From Actinophytocola sp. (GTDB taxonomy: Bacteria > Actinomycetota > Actinomycetes > Mycobacteriales > Pseudonocardiaceae): a DNA stretch of 47,224 bases. Position 1 is the stretch's first letter. Each line of letters starts with the position of its first letter. The stretch lies in NCBI GenBank assembly GCA_009377385.1, contig WHUD01000020.1, forward strand, positions 1-47,224, written 5' to 3'. The notes under the pieces were generated by a model. The model searched no databases, had not been told where the DNA came from, and saw only the letters and a list, made by a program, of their open reading frames with translations. A program made the position numbers and the translations under genes. Below are positions 7,783 to 18,220 of this stretch, piece by piece.

Positions 7783-8634
7783 CTACGTCACGTTACGGAC
7801 GGGTACCATGGCAGCGCTGGCGGCATCCGCAAGGACGTCGCGCAGCATCTGCCGCGTCAGTCTGCCGGTGAAGGTGTTCTGCTGCGACGGGTGGAAGCAG
7901 CCGAACAGGTGCAGGACGTCGGGACTGGGGAACACGACGTCCTGGGCGGGGGACACGACGTCCGGAGCGGAGGACACAGCGTCGGGAACGGGGGACACAG
8001 CGTCCTGGGCGGGGGACACAGCGTCGGGAGTGCGGGACACGACGTAGTGGACGGCGTGGCCGAAGCGGGGACGCGGGCGTGGGATGTGCCAGCCCGCGTC
8101 GGACAACACCGGGAGCAGGGCCTGCCAGCCGAAGGCGCCGAGGACGACGACGGCGCGCAACGTCGGCGCGAGCAGCTCCAGCTCCCGGGCGAGCCACGGA
8201 CGACACGTGTCACGCTCTGCGGGCGTCGGCTTGTTCGCGGGCGGCGCGCAGTGCACCGGGGCCGTGATGCGGACGCCGTACAGCTCAAGGCCGTCGTCGG
8301 CGCTGGTCACGGTCGGTTGCGAGGCGAGGCCGACGTCGTAGAGCGCGGCGTAGAGGAAGTCGCCGGAGCGGTCGCCGGTGAACATGCGTCCGGTGCGGTT
8401 CGCGCCGTGCGCGGCGGGCGCGAGGCCAACGATGGCGAGCGAAGCGTCGGCGGGACCGAAGCCGGGCACCGGACGTCCCCAGTAGGTCTCGTTGGCGAAT
8501 GCAGCGCGCTTCGTGCGCGCGACCTCCTCACGCCACGCCACGAGCCTCGGGCACGCCGTGCAGTTGACAATGGAGGCGTCGAGCTGGGCGATGTCGGCGG
8601 CGCGAGGCGCGACGGCGGCGGGTTGAGTGACCAC
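7783..8634 (-). CDS. family 5 uracil-DNA glycosylase (UDGb) with repeat-encoded insertion
   Basis: 283 residues from a GTG at 8634. The motif-1 signature of family 5 (GLAPAAHGANRTGRMFTGD, 70-88) and the C-terminal HPSQQNTFTGRLT (from 248) are intact. Cysteines 25, 28, 129 and 144 fit the 4Fe-4S cluster. The enzyme removes uracil (and often other deaminated bases) from DNA. Residues ~199-240 are six [14 protein letters not shown]-type heptads encoded by the 21-bp repeat array, sitting between HYVVS and LHLFGCFHPS. A normal family member has only a short loop there, so both flanks of the fold stay in frame. Divergent from the S10 peptidase gene. Confidence 0.9.
   Translation of the reverse strand: MVTQPAAVAPRAADIAQLDASIVNCTACPRLVAWREEVARTKRAAFANETYWGRPVPGFGPADASLAIVGLAPAAHGANRTGRMFTGDRSGDFLYAALYDVGLASQPTVTSADDGLELYGVRITAPVHCAPPANKPTPAERDTCRPWLARELELLAPTLRAVVVLGAFGWQALLPVLSDAGWHIPRPRPRFGHAVHYVVSRTPDAVSPAQDAVSPVPDAVSSAPDVVSPAQDVVFPSPDVLHLFGCFHPSQQNTFTGRLTRQMLRDVLADAASAAMVPVRNVT
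7912..8046. repeat. 21-bp tandem repeat array, locus 2 (inside the uracil-DNA glycosylase gene)
   Basis: About six 21-bp units of the form GGGGGACACGACGTCCGGAGC. The array is wholly inside the coding sequence and keeps the frame because the unit is a multiple of three. Read on the gene's strand it encodes PDVVSPA/QDAVSPV heptads. Confidence 0.9.
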
Positions 8635-8666
8635 GCCCCCATTGTGGTCGTCCTAGAGTGATCAGC

Positions 8667-10157
8667 ATGGCGAACCCATCCGAACCCGACGCAGGGAAGC
8701 AGACCGCCCCCGACACCCCGGACCGCCCCACGCCCACCGACGACCTCGTCACCACCAACCACACGCTGACGATCAAGCGGCACAAGCTGCGCTACACCGT
8801 GCAGACCGGCCGGATGGTGCTGCGCAAGGAGAGCGTCACCGACGGCACGTTCGACGGCCACGTTGCGAAGGCCGAGGTGTTCCTCACGTCCTACACCCTC
8901 GACGACGCGGACGCCGCCGAGCGACCGGTGACGTTCGCGTTCAACGGCGGACCCGGTTCGTCCAGTGTGTGGCTGCACCTCGGTCTGCTTGGGCCGCGCC
9001 GGGTGGTCGCGGGCGACGTCGGCGCGCTTGAGCCGCCGCCCTACCGGCTCGCGGACAATCACGAGACGCTGCTGCGGCACAGCGACCTCGTGTTCATCGA
9101 CCCGGTGTCGACCGGCTACTCGCGCCCTGCCGAAGGCGAGAAGCCGCAGGACTACCACGGCTTCACCGGGGACATCGAATCCGTCGGGGAGATCATCCGG
9201 CTGTGGACGTCACGGAACGGCCGGTGGCTGTCGCCGAAGTTCCTGGCTGGCGAGTCGTACGGCACGCTGCGGGCGGCGGCGCTTGCCGAGCACCTGCAGA
9301 GCCGCTACGGCATGTACCTCAACGGGTTGCTGCTGATCTCCGCAGTGCTTGACTTCAGCACGATCCGCTTCACCGGTGAGAACGACCTGCCGTACAGCCT
9401 GTTCCTGCCGACCTACGCCTCGATCGCGCACTACCACGGCGTGCACGACGACCGGTCACTCGACGACGTGCTGCGCGAGGCGGAGGAGTTCGCCGAGCGG
9501 GACTATCCGCTGGCGCTGGCGCGAGGCGCGCGGCTGACCGCCGACGAACGGCGCGGAATCGTCGCGCGGCTGGCCACGCTGACCGGGCTCTCCCCCGACT
9601 ACATCGACCGCGTGGACCTGCGCATCGAGCACCTCCGGTTCTTCGCCGAGCTGTTGCGGGACCGCAAGCTCGTCGTCGGCAGGCTGGACTCGCGGTTCAC
9701 CGGCCCTGACACCGACTACGGCAAGGAGCAGCTCACCGACGACCCGTCGATGTCAGCGATGGTCGGGCCGTTCACCGCCGCGCTGAACCACTACGTGCGC
9801 AATGAGCTGGAGTACGTCAACGACCTGCCGTACGAGATCATCAACATGGCGGCGCACAAGGCGTGGTCGTACCAGGAGTTCGAGAACCAGTACGTGTCCG
9901 CTGTGGACAAAGTGTCATCCGCGATGCGGGCGAATCCGCACCTGAAACTGCACGTCGGCCTCGGCTACACCGACGGCGCGACGCCGTACTTCGCCGCCGA
10001 GCACACGCTGGCGCACCTGACGATCCCCGATGAGCTGCGGGAGAACATCACCAGGGCGTACTACCCGGCGGGGCACATGATGTACGTGCACGACCCGTCC
10101 CGGCTCCGCCAGTCGTCTGACCTGGCGGAGTTCGTGCGGGCGGCGTCGAACCGGTGA
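8667..10157 (+). CDS. S10-family serine carboxypeptidase-like peptidase
   Basis: 496 residues from the ATG at 8667; the GTG at 8658 is less likely. Family S10 motifs are clear: NGGPGSSSVWLHLG (oxyanion region), FLAGESYGTLRA with nucleophile Ser197, an aspartate in the LHVGLGYTDGATPYF region, and the histidine in AGHMMYVHD near the C-terminus. There is no signal peptide; the N-terminus is polar and proline/aspartate-rich (residues 1-25), suggesting a cytoplasmic protein. Bacterial S10 homologues are poorly characterised; carboxypeptidase activity is inferred. Divergent from the glycosylase, with a 32-bp gap that must hold both start regions. Confidence 0.88.
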   Translation: MANPSEPDAGKQTAPDTPDRPTPTDDLVTTNHTLTIKRHKLRYTVQTGRMVLRKESVTDGTFDGHVAKAEVFLTSYTLDDADAAERPVTFAFNGGPGSSSVWLHLGLLGPRRVVAGDVGALEPPPYRLADNHETLLRHSDLVFIDPVSTGYSRPAEGEKPQDYHGFTGDIESVGEIIRLWTSRNGRWLSPKFLAGESYGTLRAAALAEHLQSRYGMYLNGLLLISAVLDFSTIRFTGENDLPYSLFLPTYASIAHYHGVHDDRSLDDVLREAEEFAERDYPLALARGARLTADERRGIVARLATLTGLSPDYIDRVDLRIEHLRFFAELLRDRKLVVGRLDSRFTGPDTDYGKEQLTDDPSMSAMVGPFTAALNHYVRNELEYVNDLPYEIINMAAHKAWSYQEFENQYVSAVDKVSSAMRANPHLKLHVGLGYTDGATPYFAAEHTLAHLTIPDELRENITRAYYPAGHMMYVHDPSRLRQSSDLAEFVRAASNR

Positions 10158-10388
10158 TACTCGCGATCACGATCTAGATCGGCAACCCGGAGCGCGGCGG
10201 TCGAGTCGATCGACGCGCTGCTGTGTGAGCTTCACCCACAGGTCGGTGCATATGCAAACGATTCGTCCAAAGGGGTGTACCGCTATGTCCGATATGCCCT
10301 AGTGTGCGTCTCCTGTCCCAATCGCGGGGTCTGTCGGGGACTGCGGCTGGTCAGAAGCCAACAAACACAGAGGGATAGGAAACACCAC

Positions 10389-11048
10389 ATGAATATCGCT
10401 GAGAAAATTCGAGGCCTCGGTCGCAGCCGTGCCACCGCCGCTATCGCGGGTGGCGCGCTGGTGGTGCTGCTCAGCGGCGGCACAGCGGTCGCGGCAAGCA
10501 AGATCGGCACCGACGACATCCGGGACTACGCCATCACCAAGCAAAAGATGAAGCGGGACTCGGTCGGCTCATGGGAGGCCAAGAACCGCAGCCTGACCGG
10601 CGGCGACCTCCGGCTCGACTCCGTCGGGCAGCGCGTGTTCACGCCCCACCTGCGGGACCTGGTCAACCAGACCGGCATCAAGAACCTGGAGTCGGATGGC
10701 CCGTACCCCGGCGCCACCCAGCTACAGGAGGGCGACAACTCGACCTCGATGTGGACCGCTGACGACACCTTCCAGAAGTCCTGGGTCCAGTGCGCCGAAG
10801 GCAAGACGGCCATCGGCGGCGGGTTCTCCCGCGCGGATGAGGGCCCGGCAGCGTACAAGGGCCTGCAGATCGTCACGTCGCAGCCAGTGCAGATCGAGAA
10901 CGGCGACCCCACCACGTACAACCCGATCGAGGATGACCCCGATGGGTCATTCGTCCCGAACGGCTGGCTTGTCGAGGGGTTCAACAACGGCTCTACCGAC
11001 CTGATCGTTCGCCCGCACGTCATCTGCACTGAGTTGCCGCAGGGCTGA
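10389..11048 (+). CDS. secreted protein of unknown function (219 aa)
   Basis: The ATG at 10389 gives a clean signal peptide: basic n-region (MNIAEKIRGLGRSR), hydrophobic core AAIAGGALVVLLSGGTAVA, likely cleavage after TAVAA. The mature part starts ASKIGTDDIRDYAITKQKMK, a pattern common in exported actinobacterial proteins of unknown role, and has two cysteines (in WVQCAEGK and HVICTEL) that could pair. It is preceded by a 231-bp gap (10158-10388) in which I see no gene. It ends just before a strong terminator. Function unknown. Confidence 0.75.
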   Translation: MNIAEKIRGLGRSRATAAIAGGALVVLLSGGTAVAASKIGTDDIRDYAITKQKMKRDSVGSWEAKNRSLTGGDLRLDSVGQRVFTPHLRDLVNQTGIKNLESDGPYPGATQLQEGDNSTSMWTADDTFQKSWVQCAEGKTAIGGGFSRADEGPAAYKGLQIVTSQPVQIENGDPTTYNPIEDDPDGSFVPNGWLVEGFNNGSTDLIVRPHVICTELPQG

Positions 11049-11067
11049 GCCCTTAGCTCCCGAAACA

Positions 11068-11107
11068 CCACAGCGCCCCCGCTCGCGATGAGCGGGGGCT
11101 GTTGTGG
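11068..11107. terminator. strong bidirectional hairpin terminator
   Basis: A perfect 10-bp GC stem (GCCCCCGCTC / GAGCGGGGGC, loop GCGAT) is extended by CCACA/TGTGG outer arms. It lies between the convergent secreted-protein gene (stop 11048) and ppx (stop 11109). Confidence 0.8.
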
Positions 11108-11108
11108 C

Positions 11109-12065
11109 TCACTCCGCCAGCGACAGCGCGATGCCGTCCAGAATGTCGTGCTCGCTGACCACGAGGTCGCTGGGGCCACCCCTGCGTGCCAGCTCCTCGG
11201 CGATCGTCTGCACGATCAGCGCGCCGCCGCCGATGACGTCCACCCGGCCGGGGTGGATCACCGGGTTGGCCGCGCGGGTCTCGTGATCCGCGGAGAGCAG
11301 CGTGGTCGCGGTGCGCGCCAGGTCCGCCGGGGTCAACGTCGACAGGTGGGTGCGCTCGGAGTCGTACTCCGGCAGCTCCTGCGCGACAGCGGACAACGTG
11401 GTCACGGTGCCAGCCACCCCGATCCACGTCTTTGCGCGGGAGACGTCGACGGCGTCGAACGCCTCGGCGAGCACCTCGGCGGCGAACTTCCTCCCGGCCT
11501 CGACTTCGGCATCGGTCGGAGGGTCGGAGCGCAACGTCCGCTCCGTGATCCGCACGCAGCCGACGTCCACCGACTTCGCGGCGAGGATGTTGGCCTTCCT
11601 GCCGTCCCACTCACCAAGCACCAGCTCGGTCGACCCGCCACCGACGTCGACAACGAGGAACGGCCCGTCGTCCGGGTCTTGCTCCCCCACGGCGCCGGTG
11701 AACGTCAGCCGCGCCTCCGTGTCGCCGCTGATCACCTCGGCGCGCGCCCCGAGGGTCTGTTCGGTCATGTCGAAGAAGTCGTCGCGGTTGCTTGCGTCGC
11801 GGGTGGCCGACGTCGCCACCATCCGCACCCGCTCCGCGCCCTTGCGCCGCGCGGCGATGGTGTACGCGGCCAGCGCCTCCCGCGTGCGCTCGATGGCTTC
11901 CGGCGCGAGCCTGCCGGTGGCGTCGACGTCCTGGCCGAGCCGCACGATCCGCATCTCACGGTGTAGATCCCGCAGGAAGAGCGTGCCGTCGTAGTTCGGC
12001 ATCAGCTCGGCGACGAGCAGGCGGATGGAGTTCGTTCCACAGTCGATCGCGGCAACCCGAGTCAT
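11109..12065 (-). CDS. ppx: Ppx/GppA-family exopolyphosphatase
   Basis: 318 residues from ATG 12065. N-terminal ASKHA-fold phosphate-binding motif (AAIDCGTNSIRLLVAE) and the VDVGGGSTELVLGE motif near residue 135-150. The length and lack of a C-terminal HD domain match the short actinobacterial Ppx proteins (compare M. tuberculosis Rv1026). It hydrolyses polyphosphate and/or pppGpp; which substrate dominates cannot be told. Downstream of DUF501, as in mycobacteria, with a 116-bp gap. Confidence 0.93.
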   Translation of the reverse strand: MTRVAAIDCGTNSIRLLVAELMPNYDGTLFLRDLHREMRIVRLGQDVDATGRLAPEAIERTREALAAYTIAARRKGAERVRMVATSATRDASNRDDFFDMTEQTLGARAEVISGDTEARLTFTGAVGEQDPDDGPFLVVDVGGGSTELVLGEWDGRKANILAAKSVDVGCVRITERTLRSDPPTDAEVEAGRKFAAEVLAEAFDAVDVSRAKTWIGVAGTVTTLSAVAQELPEYDSERTHLSTLTPADLARTATTLLSADHETRAANPVIHPGRVDVIGGGALIVQTIAEELARRGGPSDLVVSEHDILDGIALSLAE

Positions 12066-12181
12066 GCGGCCTCCTCATCGCGCGCGGCAGGCCCCGCCAA
12101 CGTCACGGCGTCGGCCAGCATCCTGTCCGCTGATTCGGACCTGCAAGCAGTCCTCATGTGGATCAGCCTATCCGCTCGACG

Positions 12182-12682
12182 TTAGCGGGCCGCGCAGTCG
12201 CCCGACGGCCAGTCGCCGCGTAGCAGCCCATACGTCTCGTCGCCGATCGGGTTCACCCCGGGCCCCACCGCGAGCCGATGCGCCAGGTGCACGTGGAGGC
12301 ACTTGACCCTGGTCGGCATGCCGCCAGCGGAGACATCGGTGCCGAGCGACTCGATCACGTCGCGTTCGGCGAGGTAGGACTCGTGCGCCGCGCGGTAGGC
12401 GGCGGCGAGGTCAGCGTCGGCCGCCAGCCGGTCGGTCATCTCGCGCATGATGCCGGACGCCTCAAGCCCGCCGACGAGCGAGCACAGCCGGGGGCAGGTC
12501 AGGTAGTACAACGTCGGGAATGGGGTGCCGTTCTCCAGCCGGGGGTTGGTCTGCACCACGGCGGGGTGCCCGCTTGGGCAGCGCGCCGCGATCGCCCGCA
12601 TCGCCCTCGGCGGCCTACCGAGTTGCTCGGCGACGACGGCGCGGTCGGCCTCGGTGACGGGTTCGAACCGGGCGTCCTGCAC
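12182..12682 (-). CDS. DUF501 family protein
   Basis: 166 residues from a GTG at 12682. The sequence carries the DUF501 core (RCPSGHPAVVQTNPRLENGTPFPT, then YYLTCPRL and VKCLHVHLAHRL), with conserved cysteines and histidines that suggest metal binding. Its place between an FtsB-like gene and ppx is conserved in actinobacteria (Rv1024-Rv1025-Rv1026). Role unknown. Here a 21-bp repeat array separates it from the FtsB-like gene. The start has no good Shine-Dalgarno, so it may depend on coupling. Confidence 0.85.
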   Translation of the reverse strand: MQDARFEPVTEADRAVVAEQLGRPPRAMRAIAARCPSGHPAVVQTNPRLENGTPFPTLYYLTCPRLCSLVGGLEASGIMREMTDRLAADADLAAAYRAAHESYLAERDVIESLGTDVSAGGMPTRVKCLHVHLAHRLAVGPGVNPIGDETYGLLRGDWPSGDCAAR

Positions 12683-12755
12683 AGAAGGAGAGTACGGAAT
12701 CCGGCGGCGCGCGGGCCGGCCGGGTGGGTCCGCCGCGGTGCCGCCCCAGCGCCGT

Positions 12756-12867
12756 GGAACACGGCGTCGTGAGCGGGGAACACGACGTCACCAATGGGGG
12801 ACACAACGTCACCAACGGGGGACACAACGTCGTCAACGGGGGACACGGCGTTCCCAACGGAGACACG
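12756..12867. repeat. 21-bp tandem repeat array, locus 3
   Basis: Five units such as GGGGGACACAACGTCACCAAC fill most of the gap between the DUF501 gene and the FtsB-like gene. They are intergenic and more diverged in the last six bases of the unit than at other loci. Confidence 0.88.
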
Positions 12868-12870
12868 GGG

Positions 12871-13410
12871 CTATCCGGCGCGGGACGGCTCCTCGGTGAC
12901 GCTCCGCCACAGGTCCTCGTACCACGTCGCCGGGCTGCCGCCGCCGCGACCGTTGCCAGCACCGGTGCCCCGATCGCCGACGCCGGGCAACTGCACGATG
13001 TATGGCGTCTCGCCCGGCATCACGTAGCGCAGCCGTTGCCGCGCCTCCGCCTCGACCTGCGCCGGGTCGGACAGCTCAGCCTTGCGGCGTTCGAACTCCG
13101 CGACCTTCTCCCGCAACTGCTCCGCGCGTTCGGTCTGCTCGGCGATCTCCGCCCGCTGCGCGAGGTAGGTGCGCAGCGGGACGGCCAGCGTGAAAGCGAG
13201 CGCGCACACCACGAGCGCGACGATGGCCGCGCGGCGGGTGGTCGACAGCCCGAGCGTGCGCGCGGCGGAGGACATCCGCTTGGACCGCAGGCTTGCCCGC
13301 AGCCGTGCCCGCGCCGAGCCGGATGCGACGACGCGCCGGGGCCGCCGGGAAGGGCCGGACGATCTCCCGCCCGGCCGCTTCCCGTCGCGCGAACGCCCTC
13401 TGCTGGCCAT
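12871..13410 (-). CDS. FtsB/DivIC-like septum formation initiator protein
   Basis: 179 residues from ATG 13410. A long basic, serine-rich cytoplasmic N-terminus (1-58) is followed by one transmembrane helix (about 59-81, AAIVALVVCALAFTLAVPL) and a coiled coil (about 88-115, EIAEQTERAEQLREKVAEFERRK). A conserved RLRYVMPGETPY segment follows, then a glycine-rich tail ending in WYEDLWRSV. This is the architecture of actinobacterial FtsB-like divisome proteins (Rv1024-like). It starts 6 bp after enolase, so it is translationally linked to it. Its stop abuts a 21-bp repeat array. Confidence 0.85.
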   Translation of the reverse strand: MASRGRSRDGKRPGGRSSGPSRRPRRVVASGSARARLRASLRSKRMSSAARTLGLSTTRRAAIVALVVCALAFTLAVPLRTYLAQRAEIAEQTERAEQLREKVAEFERRKAELSDPAQVEAEARQRLRYVMPGETPYIVQLPGVGDRGTGAGNGRGGGSPATWYEDLWRSVTEEPSRAG

Positions 13411-13416
13411 GCCGGA

Positions 13417-14748
<1,332 letters not shown>

Positions 14749-14797
14749 CTAACTGGCGACCCAGATCACCCGTACGAGGCACGCGGAACGGACGGTG

Positions 14798-15265
14798 TCA
14801 GTCAGGGCGGATCTCGCGCCAGCCGGTCGGCAGCTCGACGGTGTCGGAGACGTGCTGCCAGAACGTCCAGCTGTTGCCGCCGACGTCCTCCACGGTGAAC
14901 ACCCGCGCGCCGTACGGCTGGTCCTGCGGCTGCGACACGTCGACGTCGGGCAGCGCGGCCTGCACCCTGGCGTGCTGCGCGTCGACGTCGTCTATGAAGA
15001 CGATGTTGAGCTGCCCGACCGGTCCGTCGACGCCCTTGGTCGCCCAGTAGTCGGACCCGACCCCCGCCAGCTGCACCTCGTTGTCGCCCGCAAGCACCGA
15101 CGCCTGGAAGACGTTGCCCGCGGAGTCGACGTAGCGGACTCGCTCGGTGAAGCCGAACACCCGAACCAGCCAGTCGAGCGCTGCCCCCGCGTCGGCGTAG
15201 TAGAGGTAAGGAGCGAGACCGAGATACCTGGGTACCGCGTTCCTCACGCCGTCTTCTTCGCTCAT
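14798..15265 (-). CDS. VOC-superfamily (glyoxalase-like) protein
   Basis: 155 residues from ATG 15265. A single beta-alpha-beta-beta-beta pair: LAPYLYYADAGAALDWLVRVFGF at the start, EVQLAG at the end of the first half, and RVFTVEDVGGNSWTFWQHV in the second, as in PhnB-like members. The conserved metal-binding glutamate may be the one in EVQLAG. Substrate unknown. It sits between enolase and the LpqU-like gene, a position not seen in mycobacteria, so it is a lineage-specific insertion in the block. Confidence 0.85.
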   Translation of the reverse strand: MSEEDGVRNAVPRYLGLAPYLYYADAGAALDWLVRVFGFTERVRYVDSAGNVFQASVLAGDNEVQLAGVGSDYWATKGVDGPVGQLNIVFIDDVDAQHARVQAALPDVDVSQPQDQPYGARVFTVEDVGGNSWTFWQHVSDTVELPTGWREIRPD

Positions 15266-15317
15266 AGCCCCGGAACCTTACAGCCGTCGCGTGACCGCAT
15301 CGCGGCAGGCAGGGCCG

Positions 15318-16133
15318 TTAGCGGGCGAGTTCGGCAGAGCGATCCGCCGATGCGAACACCTTCTGCGCGAAACCGGCAGAGTCCCCGCCGCGCCGGTAGT
15401 CCCGGACCGCCCGCCACCACCCTCTCGGGGTAGACATGTCGGCATCGGCGCCGCACAGGATGCGGCCCGCCGTGAGCGCGGCGTCGTCGATGTGGTGCGG
15501 GTCGGGGGCCTCGCCGTCACGCGCGGCGCGGGCACGCCACCGCTGCCACCGCTCGGGCATGATCTGCAGCGGCCCGACGGCCCTGTCCCAGCGCGCGGCG
15601 CCGTCCAGCACACCGTTGTCGGTGTCGGGTGCCTTCGACGTCCCGTTCGTGCCGTCATGGAGCGGGCCGAGGATGGGCGTGGTCGCCGTGCCGTCGCGGC
15701 CGATGTGCCCGCCGTCTGTGGTGCCGTGCGCTGAGGCGACGTCGGCGAGCCCGGCGACGGTGGCCCAGGACAGCCGGCAGTCCGGCGCTTCGGAGCGCAT
15801 CCACATCTCGGTGCGGCCGTAGGCGGCCAGTGCCCTCGCGGAGATGGTGGTGCGGCGGGCCATCCGCTTGGCCCACGCGGTGAGGTTGGCGGCGTCGGAG
15901 GCGTTCGGGCGGTCGATCGGCGCTGGTGGCGCGGAGGCCGGTGTCGCCGCATCCGGCACCGCGGTGCGGGTGTCGTCGGCGGGCGCGTCGTCCGGCGGGG
16001 TGACGCCGACGGTCATGATCAGCACGACGCCGGTGGCGACCAGCGCGACGGTCCCGGCGATCTTGCCGTAGGCGAGGCGACTCCCGGCAGACGCGGACGC
16101 GCTCGTGCGTGTCCTGCCCGCCGGTTCAGTCAC
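15318..16133 (-). CDS. membrane-anchored lytic transglycosylase-like protein (LpqU-like)
   Basis: 271 residues from a GTG at 16133. An N-terminal basic stretch and one transmembrane helix (about 26-43, IAGTVALVATGVVLIMTVGV) are followed by a proline/alanine/aspartate-rich linker to ~residue 77. The transglycosylase-like domain then has CRLSWATVAGLADVASAHG (the E of the usual E-S-x-x-G is replaced by D), GPLQIMPERW and a C-terminal W-x-x-A-V-x-x-Y. Position between eno and mazG matches Rv1022 (LpqU). It lacks a lipobox, unlike LpqU. Likely peptidoglycan cleavage outside the membrane. Confidence 0.85.
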   Translation of the reverse strand: MTEPAGRTRTSASASAGSRLAYGKIAGTVALVATGVVLIMTVGVTPPDDAPADDTRTAVPDAATPASAPPAPIDRPNASDAANLTAWAKRMARRTTISARALAAYGRTEMWMRSEAPDCRLSWATVAGLADVASAHGTTDGGHIGRDGTATTPILGPLHDGTNGTSKAPDTDNGVLDGAARWDRAVGPLQIMPERWQRWRARAARDGEAPDPHHIDDAALTAGRILCGADADMSTPRGWWRAVRDYRRGGDSAGFAQKVFASADRSAELAR

Positions 16134-16178
16134 TCGATCAGGTTACCGTCCGAGGTCGGACGCCGTTTCGCAGCCCGG

Positions 16179-17146
<968 letters not shown>

Positions 17147-17150
<4 letters not shown>

Positions 17151-18106
17151 TGCTCGCTGCTGGCCCTGGTGGGCAGCAGGTAGCTCGGGACGACGTCCTC
17201 GTTCTCCGCGATCGCGACCGTCGCCTGGTTCCACACGCCGAAGCGCGGGCTGATCTCGACGCCCTGCTCCGCCGCGAACGGTGCGAGCTGCTGGATGCCG
17301 ATCTGCGCCAGCAGTTGCGGCGCGACCGGCGTGCTCGGCGCGCCACCGGAGCCACTGGTGACCTGCCGGTCTTCGACCAGCGCGACCAGCCACAGCGAGC
17401 CCTGCTGCGGGCTCGGCTGCGTGACGACGACGGTGCCCTCGTCCGCGCTGAACAGCGGACTCGCCGCGAGCAGCGCCGTCTGCTGGCCCGATGCCAGCTC
17501 CCGCAGGGAGACCGACTGGTCGATGACCTCGGTGCCGTTTTCCTGGGCGAGCTGCTTGGCCTGGTCCGGCGCCTCGGCGATCTTCCTGCCGAGGTCCATC
17601 GCCTTCTCCTTGGCCGTCTGATTCGGCGACTCACCGGAGATGTACGCGCCGACGAACTCGACCGAGATGCGGTCAAGGTTGTGCTCGGCGAGCTGCTGTA
17701 GCAGCACGTAGTCCGATGCGAACTCGCGCACTCGGGAGGACTGGACGCCGAACTGGCTCGGCGCCCGCTCCGCACCGCCGACCTGCTGCAGCAGCTGATC
17801 GACCTCGCCCGCGTTCGCGCGCAGGCCGTGCTGCCGCGCGGCGGCTTCGATCAGCTCATGACGCACCCTTGTCTGCACGATGTGGCGGGACAGCAGGGAG
17901 AGCTTGTTCTCCTGCTCCAACTTCCGCATGTCCGGCACGTTGTCGAGCAGCCACTGCACTTCGCTCTGCACGGAGTCGAGCGAGACCCGCTCGTCGCCGA
18001 CGATCGCGGCGGCGTTGGCCTTCGTCGGCCCGCCGCCGCATCCGGCGAGGACGACGGCGGTGATCGCGACGGTGAACAGCAGCGTGAAGCGGCGGATGAG
18101 GTCCAT
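17147..18106 (-). CDS. SurA-N-domain lipoprotein, putative foldase
   Basis: 319 residues from the ATG at 18106; the GTG at 18109 directly before it is the alternative. Signal peptide with lipobox VVLAGC, so a lipid-anchored exported protein. Residues ~30-150 form a SurA N-terminal-like helical domain (AIVGDERVSLDSVQSEVQWLL, then SRHIVQTRVRHELI). I see no convincing parvulin PPIase core in the C-terminal half, so it may chaperone without isomerase activity. Overlaps mazG by four bases. Absent from this place in mycobacteria. Confidence 0.8.
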
Positions 18107-18180
18107 CACACCGCGTACTTTCTCACAGCGGCGACGCGGACGGTGAAGGGCATGGCCGCAACGCGGAACTCAGCGCCTCA

Positions 18181-18218
18181 GAAGGTGCGACTCGCGCCTT
18201 CCGAAGGTGCGACTCGCG
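18181..18218. repeat. direct repeat of GAAGGTGCGACTCGCG
   Basis: The 16-mer occurs at 18181-18196 and 18203-18218 (22-bp period). The first copy with the following bases also forms a GAAGG...CCTTC hairpin. It lies just after the stop of the DUF3048 gene and before the SurA-like gene. It differs from the 21-bp family. Confidence 0.7.
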
Positions 18219-18220
18219 GA

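Noticed and set aside
7912-8046. CRISPR array
   Set aside because: The period is 21 bp with no unique spacers; whole units repeat and drift, and there are no cas genes.
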